Source: a virus. From it: a stretch of 24,292 nt of DNA. Shown in pieces: positions 4,869-12,088 of the stretch. The stretch is taken from the IMG/VR virus record IMGVR_UViG_3300042392_000822, positions 1-24,292 of that record; one strand, given 5' to 3'. The position numbers and the translations under genes were made by a program. The notes beneath the pieces are model-generated. The model worked only from the letters and a program-made list of their open reading frames with translations. It was not told where the DNA came from and ran no database searches. Within the stretch, counting starts at the first letter, position 1. Every line of letters starts with the position of its first letter.

Positions 4869-7076
4869 ATGAAAGGAACACTATTTTCCGCAGATTTTGT
4901 AAAAGACTCAACTGGTAATTTGAGATTATTGGAATTAAATACCGATACTGGATTCTGGAGTAGTTCAGTATCTCAACTTGATTTTACTGAATTCTTTTCA
5001 ATATTATCTGATAATAATATCGATTCATTGGAGGTAATTCACAAACCATTCCAAAGTGGGTTTTTAACTTTTTTATCTCAAAGTATTCAATCACAACCTA
5101 ACATTACCTCATTTGTTATATACGAAGAAGATATATCAACTGTTTATCCAACAAATGTTGAAGATTCTGATAATAAATTTATATTAAGATTAGCGTATGA
5201 TGAATCTGCTGTATTTGATAGTGAATATTGTAAATCATCATTTGAATTACATAAATTATTTATAGATGCATCCGAAACTGGTTCAATACCTTCTATGTAT
5301 ATTTCATCATCGGAATTTTTTTATGATGGATTACAAAGAGTTGTTAATTCCGAAAATATACCGGATATTGTTATAAAAGATGAAACTTATGCTAGATATC
5401 CATTATCTTTTTATAAAATACAAACACAAGATGGTGTAAGTTTAGAAAATTCGTTTGATTCATTTATATCTCAATCATATATTGAATCTAATATTTTAAT
5501 GAATTATGAAGATACCGATGACATTAGACATAAATCAATTCGTACATTTAACATAATATATGGTTCTGAATTAGATGTAATAAATTTGGTAACAATTGAA
5601 CCTACTGCAGTTTTTGAAAAACCAGAATCTTTATCTTTTATTGATGAATCTAACCTTTCATCTAAACATTATTATGAATTTACAACAAACTTTCCTAAAT
5701 TTATTACTGATAATTCATGGGGTGGTATTTTTGAAGAAGAATTAATTAGTGATTCGGATGGAAATCCTGTACAAATATCTGATGTTGAAATTGGCGGTTC
5801 TTATAAATCTTTTTGTATAGAAGGAACACCTGATACCGATAGTGTTATGGTATTTACAAGTTGGAGTTATCCTGGACAAACTTTACCAAGTGGTTCTTAT
5901 GTTACATCTTCGGTTTTAATAAATAAAATAGAACAATCACTTCCAAATAATCTAGTATCTCATTTATACTATGGTAGTGGTTCGTTTAGAGCAAATGGTG
6001 GTCAACATATTCTTATTTATGATAGTGTTTCTGATTTAATTAGATACGAAGAAGTTGCAGGAATTATACCAGGAGAACATAAGGTATTCAAATTAGATGG
6101 TAATCTTATTGATATTACTGATAATGATTTTGAAGTTTTAAACGAAGAAGGACTTTCAACTTACATTTTAGATTTGGAAGAAACTGATACATTTGCATTA
6201 TATGATAATGATATCAATATTAAGATTGTAACCCACAACTGTTTCCCAGCAGGAACTCGTATATTGTTAAATGATGGTACATATAAAAACATTGAAGATT
6301 TAACTACTACTGATGTTTTACTTACTTACAATAATGAACAAGGAAAATATGGAGCAGGTACGGCTACAAGTATTCGTGTTTCTACTCAAAATGAACTTAT
6401 TTATATTGTAACTGAAAATGGTGATGAAGTTAAAAGTACACCTTTACATAAATTTTATGTTGAGGAACACGGATGGTCTCACGCACAAGATATTAAAGTA
6501 GGTAATTTGTTATTTAATAAAGATGGTATTCTTGTAAAAGTTAAATCAATTGAATCTTTAAAAGGTGAATTCAAAGTATATCACTTAATTGATGTTAAAG
6601 ATAATCATACTTATTTTGCAGAAAACATTTTAGTTCATAATAAAGTTACAACAACAACATCGTGTTTCACTGCTGAAACCAAAGTTGAAATGGAAGATGG
6701 TAGTTTTAAAAATATTATTGATATAGAAATAGGAGATTGTATTTTAAGTTACAAAGACGGTAAATATGTAAGAGGTGTTGTAACTGATAAATTAATACAC
6801 CCTACAAATGATGTTGTTGAGGTTGTAAAATATAAAGGAATGATTTCCGATAGATTACATCCATTCTATGATAATGGAGAATGGAAACCAATTTTTGAAG
6901 CACCAGGTGTTGAATTAGGTATTCAATATGTGGATAATTTTTATAATTTAGAAATAGATGGTAATCTTTTATTTGAAAGTGAGCATAACTTTATAGTGGA
7001 GGATTTTGTGGTTTCTGGTTTAGGGGATAATGAATTACTAAATAATACTCTTAAAAGACAAGCAGTTTTTCAATAA
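4869..7076 (+). CDS. Tandem-Hint-domain structural-type protein, 735 aa
   Basis: Residues 1-457 form an acidic, beta-rich region with almost no Cys, which looks like a virion or adhesin-type protein. Its first 30 residues (FSADFVKDSTG then LLELNTDTG) resemble the metal-binding strand of ATP-grasp folds. Hint domain 1 runs from C458 (CFPAGTRILLNDG) through the block B TPLH to VHN 589-591. A 7-residue linker (KVTTTTS) leads to Hint domain 2, from C599 (CFTAETKVEMEDG) with DRLH, ending near residue 717 without the terminal His-Asn. Hint domains do N-S acyl shift, splicing or cleavage at their Cys1. Domain 1 has Cys1, TxxH and HN but Lys at +1, as in bacterial intein-like domains. Domain 2 looks able to do at most N-terminal cleavage or ligation. 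No -33/-7 promoter was found in the 63-bp gap before it, so a late promoter is likely. Confidence 0.8.
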   Translation: MKGTLFSADFVKDSTGNLRLLELNTDTGFWSSSVSQLDFTEFFSILSDNNIDSLEVIHKPFQSGFLTFLSQSIQSQPNITSFVIYEEDISTVYPTNVEDSDNKFILRLAYDESAVFDSEYCKSSFELHKLFIDASETGSIPSMYISSSEFFYDGLQRVVNSENIPDIVIKDETYARYPLSFYKIQTQDGVSLENSFDSFISQSYIESNILMNYEDTDDIRHKSIRTFNIIYGSELDVINLVTIEPTAVFEKPESLSFIDESNLSSKHYYEFTTNFPKFITDNSWGGIFEEELISDSDGNPVQISDVEIGGSYKSFCIEGTPDTDSVMVFTSWSYPGQTLPSGSYVTSSVLINKIEQSLPNNLVSHLYYGSGSFRANGGQHILIYDSVSDLIRYEEVAGIIPGEHKVFKLDGNLIDITDNDFEVLNEEGLSTYILDLEETDTFALYDNDINIKIVTHNCFPAGTRILLNDGTYKNIEDLTTTDVLLTYNNEQGKYGAGTATSIRVSTQNELIYIVTENGDEVKSTPLHKFYVEEHGWSHAQDIKVGNLLFNKDGILVKVKSIESLKGEFKVYHLIDVKDNHTYFAENILVHNKVTTTTSCFTAETKVEMEDGSFKNIIDIEIGDCILSYKDGKYVRGVVTDKLIHPTNDVVEVVKYKGMISDRLHPFYDNGEWKPIFEAPGVELGIQYVDNFYNLEIDGNLLFESEHNFIVEDFVVSGLGDNELLNNTLKRQAVFQ

Positions 7077-7098
7077 CTTATTAATAAACAAAAATAAA

Positions 7099-7236
7099 AT
7101 GGCAACAATATATAAAAAAATACCGGTTCAAGAAGTAGCAAATACACAAATATCATTAGCATCATCTGATGATAAATTAAAAGCAATGAATATAATTACT
7201 ACCTTTGTAAATTTATTTAAACAAAAACATCTATAA
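7099..7236 (+). CDS. 45-aa small protein between the Hint gene and the enzyme cassette
   Basis: ATG 7099 follows an A/T-only leader (AAAAATAAA) of the style seen before other genes here; the stop is TAA 7234-7236. The product starts MATIYKKIPVQEV, has a Ser/Asp middle and a hydrophobic amphipathic C-terminal helix ending in Lys/His. It has one Pro and no Cys. No family was recognised. It lies 22 nt after the Hint gene and 15 nt before the first 2OG-Fe(II) oxygenase. It could be a minor structural protein, a scaffold peptide, or a substrate of the enzymes after it; the last is speculation from position. Being short, it might also be non-coding. Confidence 0.5.
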   Translation: MATIYKKIPVQEVANTQISLASSDDKLKAMNIITTFVNLFKQKHL

Positions 7237-7251
7237 TACATTAAGTTATTT

Positions 7252-7848
7252 ATGGATAATGTTTTATTTTCAAAAGAAGATTGTGAATATATAAAATCTT
7301 TTTGGGATGATTTTAATTCAATAGATGGTGTAGTATATCGAACAACCAATGGCAATTACCGTAAAGATACTACTACCGTAATAAATGGTGCAACTACTGT
7401 ACAATTACAAACGGAAAACGGTAGAATAATTACCATCAAACCAAAAAATGCAAAATTAAAATTTTTAGATTTGTTTAACAAAGAATTAATAAATTTTATT
7501 TTAAGTAGATTATCAAAAATCGGTATAAAATCTATTTTAAATAATCAGGTTAAAATAACAAAATATATTGAAGGTGATTTTTTTGCGCCTCATCGTGATT
7601 TTAGAAGCATAGATGAATTTGGTTGTACATATAAAACTTTAGTAATCCAATTATCAGACCCTAAAGATTATGTTGGTGGATATTTATATGTTAAGGATGT
7701 TCCTCAATCCAAAGAACAAGGGTCATATTCTTTATTTTTAAGTTCGGATATACATGAAGTAAAACTATTAGAAGAGGGTATTAGATTTAGTTTAACTATA
7801 TTTTTATATGAATCCGATTTTTCTTCTGCTAAAAGTAAATTATTATAA
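7252..7848 (+). CDS. 2OG-Fe(II) oxygenase (prolyl-4-hydroxylase superfamily), 198 aa
   Basis: The catalytic double-stranded beta-helix is visible. HxD is H114-R-D116 in APHRDF, the distal iron ligand is H168 in IHEV, and the 2-oxoglutarate-binding Arg is R178 in RFSLTIFL. The VGGYLYV strand (about 141-147) and GSYSLFLSS turn are typical of the P4H branch. The reaction is hydroxylation of an unactivated carbon with 2-oxoglutarate and O2, giving succinate and CO2. Substrates of phage members are unknown; proteins, nucleotides and small molecules are all possible. It is first enzyme of a six-gene run and lies 14 nt before a glycosyltransferase gene, so the hydroxyl it makes may be glycosylated next (inference). 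The set of active-site residues is complete. Confidence 0.88.
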   Translation: MDNVLFSKEDCEYIKSFWDDFNSIDGVVYRTTNGNYRKDTTTVINGATTVQLQTENGRIITIKPKNAKLKFLDLFNKELINFILSRLSKIGIKSILNNQVKITKYIEGDFFAPHRDFRSIDEFGCTYKTLVIQLSDPKDYVGGYLYVKDVPQSKEQGSYSLFLSSDIHEVKLLEEGIRFSLTIFLYESDFSSAKSKLL

Positions 7849-7862
7849 TTTATAAAAAAATT

Positions 7863-8807
7863 ATGATTAGATTTATTTGTGCACAACCATCCGAATTATA
7901 CTTTGCATGGCAAATAGAAGTCATGCTTAATAATTTTATGGAAATGGGGGTGGACCTTCAATGTGTTGATATAGTTTGCACAAAAAAAAATAATAAAATA
8001 CCAGAAGTATGGAAAAAATTATCAAATGGGTATAATGCTAGATTTTTTTTCTATGAGGATACTCGTATAACAAAACATTATATTTCTTCAATAAGACCTA
8101 ATATTCTTAAACAACATTTTAAATTACATCCTAATTTAAAAAATGAAACCATATTTTATCACGATTGTGATATTATATTTAGAGTTCCAATAAATTGGAA
8201 TCAGTTTGAAAACGATGATATATTTTATGGTTCTAATACACATTGGTATATTTCGTATGACTATATAATTTCTAAAGGCAAAGATGTTTTTGATAAAATG
8301 GTTAAAATAGTAGATATAAATCCACAACTTGTTATCGATAATAATAATAATTCAATCGGGGCACAGTATATTTTAAAAAATATAGATGATACTTTTTGGG
8401 AAAATGTGGAGCGTGATTGTGAAAATTTATATAAAAAAATAACCCAATTAAATAACAAGAAAAAACAAGAAAATCCATCTTATCATGAATTACAAATATG
8501 GGCAGCAGATATGTGGTCTGTACTATGGAACATTTGGAAGGGTGGATATAAAACACAATGTCATCCCGATTTAATGTTTGTTTTTGCAACATCAAGTGAG
8601 GATTTTTATAATAGATATAACATAATGCATAATGCAGGAGTAACCAATTCTAATATCAATTATTTTAATAAATCAAACTATAAAAAATCACTCCCATATA
8701 ACTTAAATTTAAAACTAAAAGAAAATACTGCATCTAAAAAATACTATGAGTGGATTCAGAAAACTGAAAAGAAAAGTGTTTTATTAAAAAATAATAGTTT
8801 AATTTAA
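7863..8807 (+). CDS. GT-A-type glycosyltransferase resembling hydroxyproline/serine O-glycosyltransferases, 314 aa
   Basis: The N-terminal strand RFICAQPSELYFAWQIEVML and SIRPNILKQHF (about 76-86) precede FYHDCDIIF (about 98-106), which carries the DxD metal/nucleotide-sugar site (D101, D103) and is followed by RVPI. SIGAQYILK (about 164-172) and HNAG (256-259) complete the pattern seen in the eukaryotic peptidyl-serine galactosyltransferase and hydroxyproline arabinosyltransferase group and its bacterial/phage relatives. No signal peptide or membrane anchor is present, so it should act in the host cytoplasm on a UDP- or similar nucleotide sugar. Its neighbour is a P4H-type oxygenase, echoing hydroxylate-then-glycosylate pathways. 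The specific family is judged by motif only; a generic GT-A enzyme is the fallback. Confidence 0.65.
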   Translation: MIRFICAQPSELYFAWQIEVMLNNFMEMGVDLQCVDIVCTKKNNKIPEVWKKLSNGYNARFFFYEDTRITKHYISSIRPNILKQHFKLHPNLKNETIFYHDCDIIFRVPINWNQFENDDIFYGSNTHWYISYDYIISKGKDVFDKMVKIVDINPQLVIDNNNNSIGAQYILKNIDDTFWENVERDCENLYKKITQLNNKKKQENPSYHELQIWAADMWSVLWNIWKGGYKTQCHPDLMFVFATSSEDFYNRYNIMHNAGVTNSNINYFNKSNYKKSLPYNLNLKLKENTASKKYYEWIQKTEKKSVLLKNNSLI

Positions 8808-8855
8808 GTAAAACAATGCCGTATATATTCTAAAGGAAACAAAAAAATTAATTCA

Positions 8856-9428
8856 ATGAAAGTAGCAATAACAGGTCATACTCAAAATTTAGGTAAAGAA
8901 CTTTATACCCTACTCAAAAAAGAAAACGAAGTTATTGGATTTTCAAGAACCAATAATTATTCATTAGAAAATTACGAAAAAATAATACAAGATGCTAATG
9001 AATGTGATGTTTTTATAAATAATACATATCATCCAATTTATCAACAAAAATTATTTGAAGAACTTTTTGAAGAATGGAAATATAAAGAAAAAACTATTTT
9101 TAATATACTAACATCGGCTATTCTTAATAATGGTAGTATTGATGAGTATAGAGAAAGTAAATTAAATTTACAAAAATCTTCCATTAATCTAATAAATAAA
9201 CATCACAATATGAAATTAAGAGTTGTGAATTTATATCCTACTACGTTAGAACATAACAAAATAGTTACATCTAATAAAATAAAATTTTCAGAAATTTTTG
9301 ATATAATAAAATTTCAACTATTGTTTCCATCTCATTTAAAACTTACACATATATCTATATTGAGAACTACTATATCTAATAATGCTAAATATGGTAGTAC
9401 TATATCTAGTAATAAAACTTTATTATAA
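8856..9428 (+). CDS. SDR-like NAD(P)-dependent reductase, 190 aa
   Basis: The N-terminal dinucleotide motif is ITGHTQNLGKEL (TGxxxxxG, residues 6-13). DVFINNTYH (about 51-59) occupies the NNAG strand, TSA at 86-88 supplies the catalytic Ser, and YRESK (98-102) is the YxxxK motif. All classical short-chain dehydrogenase/reductase residues are therefore there, though the protein is about 50 residues shorter than a usual SDR and the C-terminal substrate region is reduced. It would oxidise or reduce a carbonyl/hydroxyl, or act as a nucleotide-sugar epimerase or dehydratase relative. It is third in the run, with a 48-nt gap containing AAAGGA upstream of the ATG. The substrate is unknown. Confidence 0.75.
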   Translation: MKVAITGHTQNLGKELYTLLKKENEVIGFSRTNNYSLENYEKIIQDANECDVFINNTYHPIYQQKLFEELFEEWKYKEKTIFNILTSAILNNGSIDEYRESKLNLQKSSINLINKHHNMKLRVVNLYPTTLEHNKIVTSNKIKFSEIFDIIKFQLLFPSHLKLTHISILRTTISNNAKYGSTISSNKTLL

Positions 9429-9434
9429 AATTAT

Positions 9435-9917
9435 ATGATAAATTTTACAAAAGAAGAATGTAAAAAAATAATTTCACTTCAAAGTGTATTTAAAAAACAT
9501 ACATCTGATGAATGGTGGGAAAGTGATGAAACAAAATACTTTGCTTGGCATGTAGAACGAACCGATTTAACGGAATGGATTTTTGTAAGATTAATGGAAT
9601 ACATTGAACAACATACAAGTATAAAATTAGTAGAACCAATTAATTTAATTCACTTACAAAATGTTCAAACAGGAAATAAATTTCAACCGCATATAGATAA
9701 AAGAAGTGAATATAATATAGGAGTTTGCTTGAATGAAGATTACGGAGGTGGAGAACTTATATGTTACAATCCGATGAAAATTTTACCAAAGATATGTGGT
9801 TCTATATATAGTTTTTATGGAAGTGGATTGCATGAAGTTAAAGAAGTAACTTATGGTGAACGATGGTCATTGATTGTGTTTATAGATAAAAAAAATATAA
9901 AAAAGAAAATATTTTAA
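9435..9917 (+). CDS. Second 2OG-Fe(II) oxygenase, 160 aa
   Basis: A compact P4H-type core: H86-I-D88 in FQPHIDKR, GGGELICY strand (104-111), H133 in GLHEV, and R143 in ERWSLIVFI. The iron and 2-oxoglutarate ligands are complete. It differs strongly from the oxygenase at 7252-7848 in the N-terminal region and length, so it is probably not a recent duplicate and likely has another substrate or site. It lies 6 nt after the reductase and 17 nt before the radical SAM gene, implying one transcript. Expected chemistry is C-hydroxylation; some relatives do desaturation or epimerisation. Confidence 0.88.
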   Translation: MINFTKEECKKIISLQSVFKKHTSDEWWESDETKYFAWHVERTDLTEWIFVRLMEYIEQHTSIKLVEPINLIHLQNVQTGNKFQPHIDKRSEYNIGVCLNEDYGGGELICYNPMKILPKICGSIYSFYGSGLHEVKEVTYGERWSLIVFIDKKNIKKKIF

Positions 9918-9934
9918 TATAATAGTATTAAAGG

Positions 9935-10984
9935 ATGATTGATAAATCAAAATATATATGTACCGCTCCATTCTACTTTACAGAAGTGGAGGATAATAAA
10001 CAATTTTTGTGCTGTCCATCTTGGCTACCAGTTGATATAAATGATGGTAGTGGTATAGTATCTAGCTTTAATTCTGAAATTTCTGAAAAAATAAGAGATA
10101 GTGTAACCGATGGTAGTTACAAATATTGTAATGAAACTTTATGTCCGTATTTAGCAAGTTTAAAAAGTAATAGAGTACCTCTTAAATTTATACCTAATAC
10201 ACGTGAAAATGTTGATACTTTACATAAAACCAAAAAACCTAAAGTAATTAATTTTACATTTGATAGAAGTTGTAATTTTCAATGTCCATCCTGTAGAGTT
10301 GAATTGATAAATTATAAAGGTAATGCACGATTAACTGTAGAAAAAAAACTAACTGAAATCAATAACGAAATATCACCGTTTGTTGAAAGATTAGTATTGA
10401 GTGGTTCGGCTGACCCATTTTTCTCAAAATCATTTAGACAGTTTCTTATTACATTGGATTCAACCAAATTTAAAAAATTAAAATCAATTCACTTACATAC
10501 AAATGGGTCACTATGGACTCCCGAAATGTGGGAGAAGATGAGTGGAATACATTGTTATGTTAATACTTGTGAAATTTCAATAGATGCAGCTACAAAAGAA
10601 ACATACGAAACTAAAACTAGAATTGGTGGTAATTGGAATGTGTTACATGAAAATTTAAGTTTTATAACAAAAATACCAACAATTAAAGAATATATTTTTT
10701 CATTTGTGGTGCAAGATACTAATTATAAAGAAATGTATGATTTTTATAAAATGATTAAATCATATATGGATAACAGAGAAAGTAAAGTAAAATGGGATAT
10801 CAGAACTAATGTAATTTCGGATTGGGGTACATTCAGTGAAGCTGAATTTAAAATTAAAAATGTAGCAAATCCAGAACATCCAGAACATAATTTGTTTTTG
10901 TTAGAATTGGATAAAGTTAAAAATATTCCAAATGTATTACATAATTTTCATCATTTATACGAAACTGAAAAAACTTTAATTTAA
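9935..10984 (+). CDS. Radical SAM enzyme with an N-terminal Cys-rich (SPASM-like) region, 349 aa
   Basis: The core motif CNFQCPSC (C113, C117, C120) binds the SAM-reducing 4Fe-4S cluster. LVLSGSADPF (about 153-162) is the GGE-like strand, and SIHLHTNGSLW (about 179-189) and CEISIDA (about 210-216) are typical barrel strands. Before the core, about residues 9-70, lie C9, CC at 26-27, C65 and C70 with the layout CTAPF, CCPSW, YCNETLCP. This looks like an auxiliary-cluster domain of SPASM/twitch type placed N-terminal instead of C-terminal. SPASM enzymes commonly modify peptides, but others act on sugars or small molecules. It is fifth in the enzyme run and ends 2 nt before the SGNH gene. The ATG sits 2-3 nt after AAAGG. 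Confidence 0.85.
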   Translation: MIDKSKYICTAPFYFTEVEDNKQFLCCPSWLPVDINDGSGIVSSFNSEISEKIRDSVTDGSYKYCNETLCPYLASLKSNRVPLKFIPNTRENVDTLHKTKKPKVINFTFDRSCNFQCPSCRVELINYKGNARLTVEKKLTEINNEISPFVERLVLSGSADPFFSKSFRQFLITLDSTKFKKLKSIHLHTNGSLWTPEMWEKMSGIHCYVNTCEISIDAATKETYETKTRIGGNWNVLHENLSFITKIPTIKEYIFSFVVQDTNYKEMYDFYKMIKSYMDNRESKVKWDIRTNVISDWGTFSEAEFKIKNVANPEHPEHNLFLLELDKVKNIPNVLHNFHHLYETEKTLI

Positions 10985-10986
10985 AA

Positions 10987-11637
10987 ATGGCAACACTTTG
11001 GACTTTTGGCGATTCAATGACGTTTGGACACGGATGTGTCCTAAACTATGAGGGGGATGACTATTATAAACAATATAAAAAAAATGATGATGATTTAATT
11101 TGGCCTGTTATATTGGCCAATAAATTGGGATATAAATTAAATAATTTGGGTAAATGTGGAGCATCTAATGATTATATATTTGATAAGATAATAAGTAATT
11201 ATCATTTAATTTCGGAAAACGATATTGTAATTGTTAATAAAACTTTTTCAAATCGATTTGATATACCATCTGAAACTCCAGGTGAATTTTATACTATATG
11301 CGGAAACGTAGTCAAATCCGAAACAGGATATAAAACCACAGTTAAAAGTAAAGAAGAATATGAAACCATTGTTAATTTTTCATATTATTTTAGTGGGCAT
11401 GATGTATATCGTCAACGTCATGAACAAAGATATGATTTTTTAAAATCTATAATAAAATGTTATAAATATTTTGAATTTTATACCCAAACTATTTGGGAAG
11501 ATTCGAGAGCACAAAATATAAAAGATGCTACCAAAGGTAAAATGGAAGATTATCATTTAAGTTTTTTGGGACATAAACAATTTGCAAATTATGTGTACGC
11601 AGGATTGTTTAAAGAAAATGGTAAAAAGATATTATAA
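10987..11637 (+). CDS. SGNH/GDSL-type hydrolase or acyltransferase, 216 aa
   Basis: Block I is FGDSMTFGHG with the nucleophile S10. Block III is NLGKCGASND (G58, N61 region), and block V is DYHLSFLGH with D188 and H190, a form of the catalytic Asp/His pair common in phage members. Between them is an aromatic and charged insert (about 115-180, rich in Tyr, Phe and His). SGNH enzymes remove or transfer acyl groups on sugars, lipids or peptidoglycan; no signal peptide is present, so action in the host cytoplasm or on the virion is expected. It is the last gene of the run started at 7252; a new promoter follows. It could finish a decorated glycan by acyl exchange (inference). Confidence 0.75.
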   Translation: MATLWTFGDSMTFGHGCVLNYEGDDYYKQYKKNDDDLIWPVILANKLGYKLNNLGKCGASNDYIFDKIISNYHLISENDIVIVNKTFSNRFDIPSETPGEFYTICGNVVKSETGYKTTVKSKEEYETIVNFSYYFSGHDVYRQRHEQRYDFLKSIIKCYKYFEFYTQTIWEDSRAQNIKDATKGKMEDYHLSFLGHKQFANYVYAGLFKENGKKIL

Positions 11638-11648
11638 GAAACTGTAAT

Positions 11649-11679
11649 TTGTAAAATTCATATTTTTTTATTATATTTA
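11649..11679 (+). promoter_or_regulatory. Bacteroidota-type promoter for the 105-aa gene
   Basis: TTG (11649-11651, preceded by T), exactly 20 bp, TATATTTA (11672-11679). The predicted leader to ATG 11698 is only about 12 nt. It marks the end of the enzyme run upstream. Confidence 0.65.
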
Positions 11680-11697
11680 CTTCTAAATGTTTTAATT

Positions 11698-12015
11698 ATG
11701 ATTATATTACCACAGACTCTAATAACTGAAAATAGCTTCAATAAATGGAAGTGTCATAAAATAGAAGTAGAAGATGGAGTAGATTCTTATCACTATTATG
11801 TTATACCATTGATAGATATAGATGATGAGGATGCTTTAGAAAATATAGAATATGCTCCCGCATTATTCAGTTCTGAATCTGATGAATTTTTTGATGAAAA
11901 AGGAAATACCGTCTACACTCTTCGATTGTTTGATGATGATTTGCCTGAATTAACTACTGAAGAAGAGGTTGAAATTCTATATGAAATTTTAACAAAGAAA
12001 AAACTTTTTATCTGA
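11698..12015 (+). CDS. Acidic 105-aa hypothetical protein
   Basis: A strongly acidic small protein with runs such as DIDDEDALENIE and SSESDEFFDE. Its pI should be very low. There is no membrane segment and no recognised family. Very acidic small phage proteins are sometimes DNA mimics or inhibitors of host DNA-binding enzymes, but length and charge alone do not prove this. It has its own promoter and is followed by another promoter, so it is probably a single-gene unit expressed early with the HD-domain gene. Function unknown. Confidence 0.65.
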   Translation: MIILPQTLITENSFNKWKCHKIEVEDGVDSYHYYVIPLIDIDDEDALENIEYAPALFSSESDEFFDEKGNTVYTLRLFDDDLPELTTEEEVEILYEILTKKKLFI

Positions 12016-12019
12016 TGAC

Positions 12020-12050
12020 TAGGAAAAGTTGAAAATTTTTCGTATGTTTG
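12020..12050 (+). promoter_or_regulatory. Bacteroidota-type promoter for the HD-domain gene
   Basis: TAG (12020-12022) in place of TTG, 20 bp, TATGTTTG (12043-12050), a full match to TAnnTTTG. It shares CTAGG, TTTTTCG and a downstream ATAGTTAAAC with the minus-strand promoter at 2069-2099, suggesting the same temporal class. The leader is about 32 nt. Confidence 0.65.
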
Positions 12051-12088
12051 GGTATTATTAATAGTTAAACTCTTTACTACTCAAGAAA

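Noticed and set aside
6231-6644. Canonical intein splicing out of Hint domain 1
   Set aside because: The residue after the terminal Asn is Lys, not Cys/Ser/Thr, so standard splicing is not supported; cleavage or intein-like reactions remain possible.
8136-8595. Overlapping open frames on the minus strand opposite the glycosyltransferase
   Set aside because: They lie opposite a gene with clear conserved motifs, have no promoter or leader, and their products are compositionally odd (Ile/Tyr/Phe-rich), as expected for antisense of AT-rich coding DNA.
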